From contig JAJRWO010000193.1 of NCBI GenBank assembly GCA_024276775.1, positions 1 through 6,184 on the forward strand: a stretch of DNA of 6,184 bases. Reading direction: 5' to 3'. The notes beneath the pieces were generated by a model that had not been told where the DNA came from, searched no databases, and worked only from the letters and a program-made list of their open reading frames with translations. Positions 6,088-6,184 of this stretch are shown here, one piece after another. A program made the position numbers and the translations under genes. The stretch is from Gammaproteobacteria bacterium (GTDB lineage Bacteria > Pseudomonadota > Gammaproteobacteria > Tenderiales > Tenderiaceae). Within the stretch, counting starts at the first letter, position 1; each line of letters begins with the position of its first letter.

Positions 6088-6103
6088 TGGGGTCCACTTT
6101 ACT
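6088..6103. repeat. Terminal inverted repeat of the IS, distal end
   Basis: TGGGGTCCACTTTACT, the exact reverse complement of 5064-5079. It lies 49 bases upstream of the orfA start codon, as expected for the transposase-promoter end. Confidence 0.92.
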
Positions 6104-6136
6104 TGCAGTGATCTAGGCAGCATCAGAATAGAGCCC

Positions 6137-6184
6137 TCAACTGAGGCGCTCAAATTTAACAGCTAACCCCTTCCAGTCTTCGGC
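6137..6184 (-). CDS. Possible C-terminal fragment of an unidentified gene
   Basis: From the window edge a - strand frame reads AEDWKGLAVKFERLS and stops at TGA 6139-6137. The composition looks coding (Trp, hydrophobic/charged alternation) and resembles the end of a soluble protein, but 15 residues are too few to identify a family. If real, it would be a gene upstream of the IS in the same direction as minC. The + strand is also open across this stretch (6104-6166), so chance is a serious alternative. Confidence 0.25.
   Translation of the reverse strand, partial: AEDWKGLAVKFERLS

Larger units (their letters stand above)
5064..6103 (-). mobile_element. Decayed IS3-family insertion sequence, 1040 bp
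   Basis: Perfect 16-bp terminal inverted repeats (5064-5079 and 6088-6103) enclose orfA and orfB of an IS3-type transposase on the - strand, the same direction as minC. Intact relatives are usually about 1.2-1.4 kb, so roughly 0.3 kb seems missing; this agrees with loss of the catalytic core of orfB. At least two nonsense codons and two frameshifts are also present, so it cannot move by itself, although the intact ends might still be recognised by a related transposase. GCA occurs at 5060-5062 and 6105-6107, each one base outside the repeat. This could be a 3-bp target duplication but is too short to be convincing. It is inserted upstream of minC and interrupts no recognisable gene. Confidence 0.9.

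Noticed and set aside
5060..6107. GCA flanking the IS as a target-site duplication
   Set aside because: It is only three bases, and one base away from each repeat; this is suggestive but too likely by chance to list as a feature.
1..6184. CRISPR array, tRNA/rRNA, prophage, toxin-antitoxin or a new defence system
   Set aside because: No direct-repeat array, no tRNA or rRNA-like sequence and no such protein families are visible; the genes are known metabolic, translation and division genes plus a dead IS.

Overview
The window reads as chromosomal DNA of a gammaproteobacterium. The evidence is a 556-residue EttA whose catalytic residues fall at the E. coli numbers, a minC-minD-minE operon in proteobacterial order, and a small lipobox protein with an outer-membrane type +2 residue. 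No closer lineage can be fixed by reading alone.

Layout, left to right. The + strand carries the 3' part of a long bifunctional class II aldolase/short-chain dehydrogenase gene (only the dehydrogenase half is inside the window), then a 64-codon lipoprotein, then ettA, an ABC-F translation factor. ettA ends in a long, interrupted hairpin with a T-rich tail. From there the - strand carries the Min division-site operon, transcribed right to left: minC (4993-4151), minD (4078-3269) and minE (3268-2999). ettA and minE converge on the 78-bp terminator region. About 70 bp upstream of minC lies a 1040-bp decayed IS3-family insertion sequence (5064-6103) with 16-bp perfect terminal inverted repeats. 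Its orfA and orfB carry nonsense codons and frameshifts, and the DDE catalytic core is deleted. The last 81 bp hold only a possible C-terminal fragment of another - strand gene.

How the genes relate: MinC, MinD and MinE together place the division septum (MinD ATPase on the membrane, MinC inhibiting FtsZ, MinE driving oscillation). EttA gates translation elongation according to energy state. The aldolase/dehydrogenase belongs to sugar catabolism. These are housekeeping or ordinary metabolic genes, and I see no defence system, CRISPR array, prophage or clear novel system.

The points most worth a second look are regulatory. The IS end facing minC carries TTGACT 16 bp from a TATGCT that spans the IS/chromosome junction, immediately followed by an extended -10 motif (TGCTAAAAT), so the insertion may have built or replaced the min promoter. 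minC and minD both appear to start with TTG. minE starts directly at the minD stop codon with two tandem ATGs.
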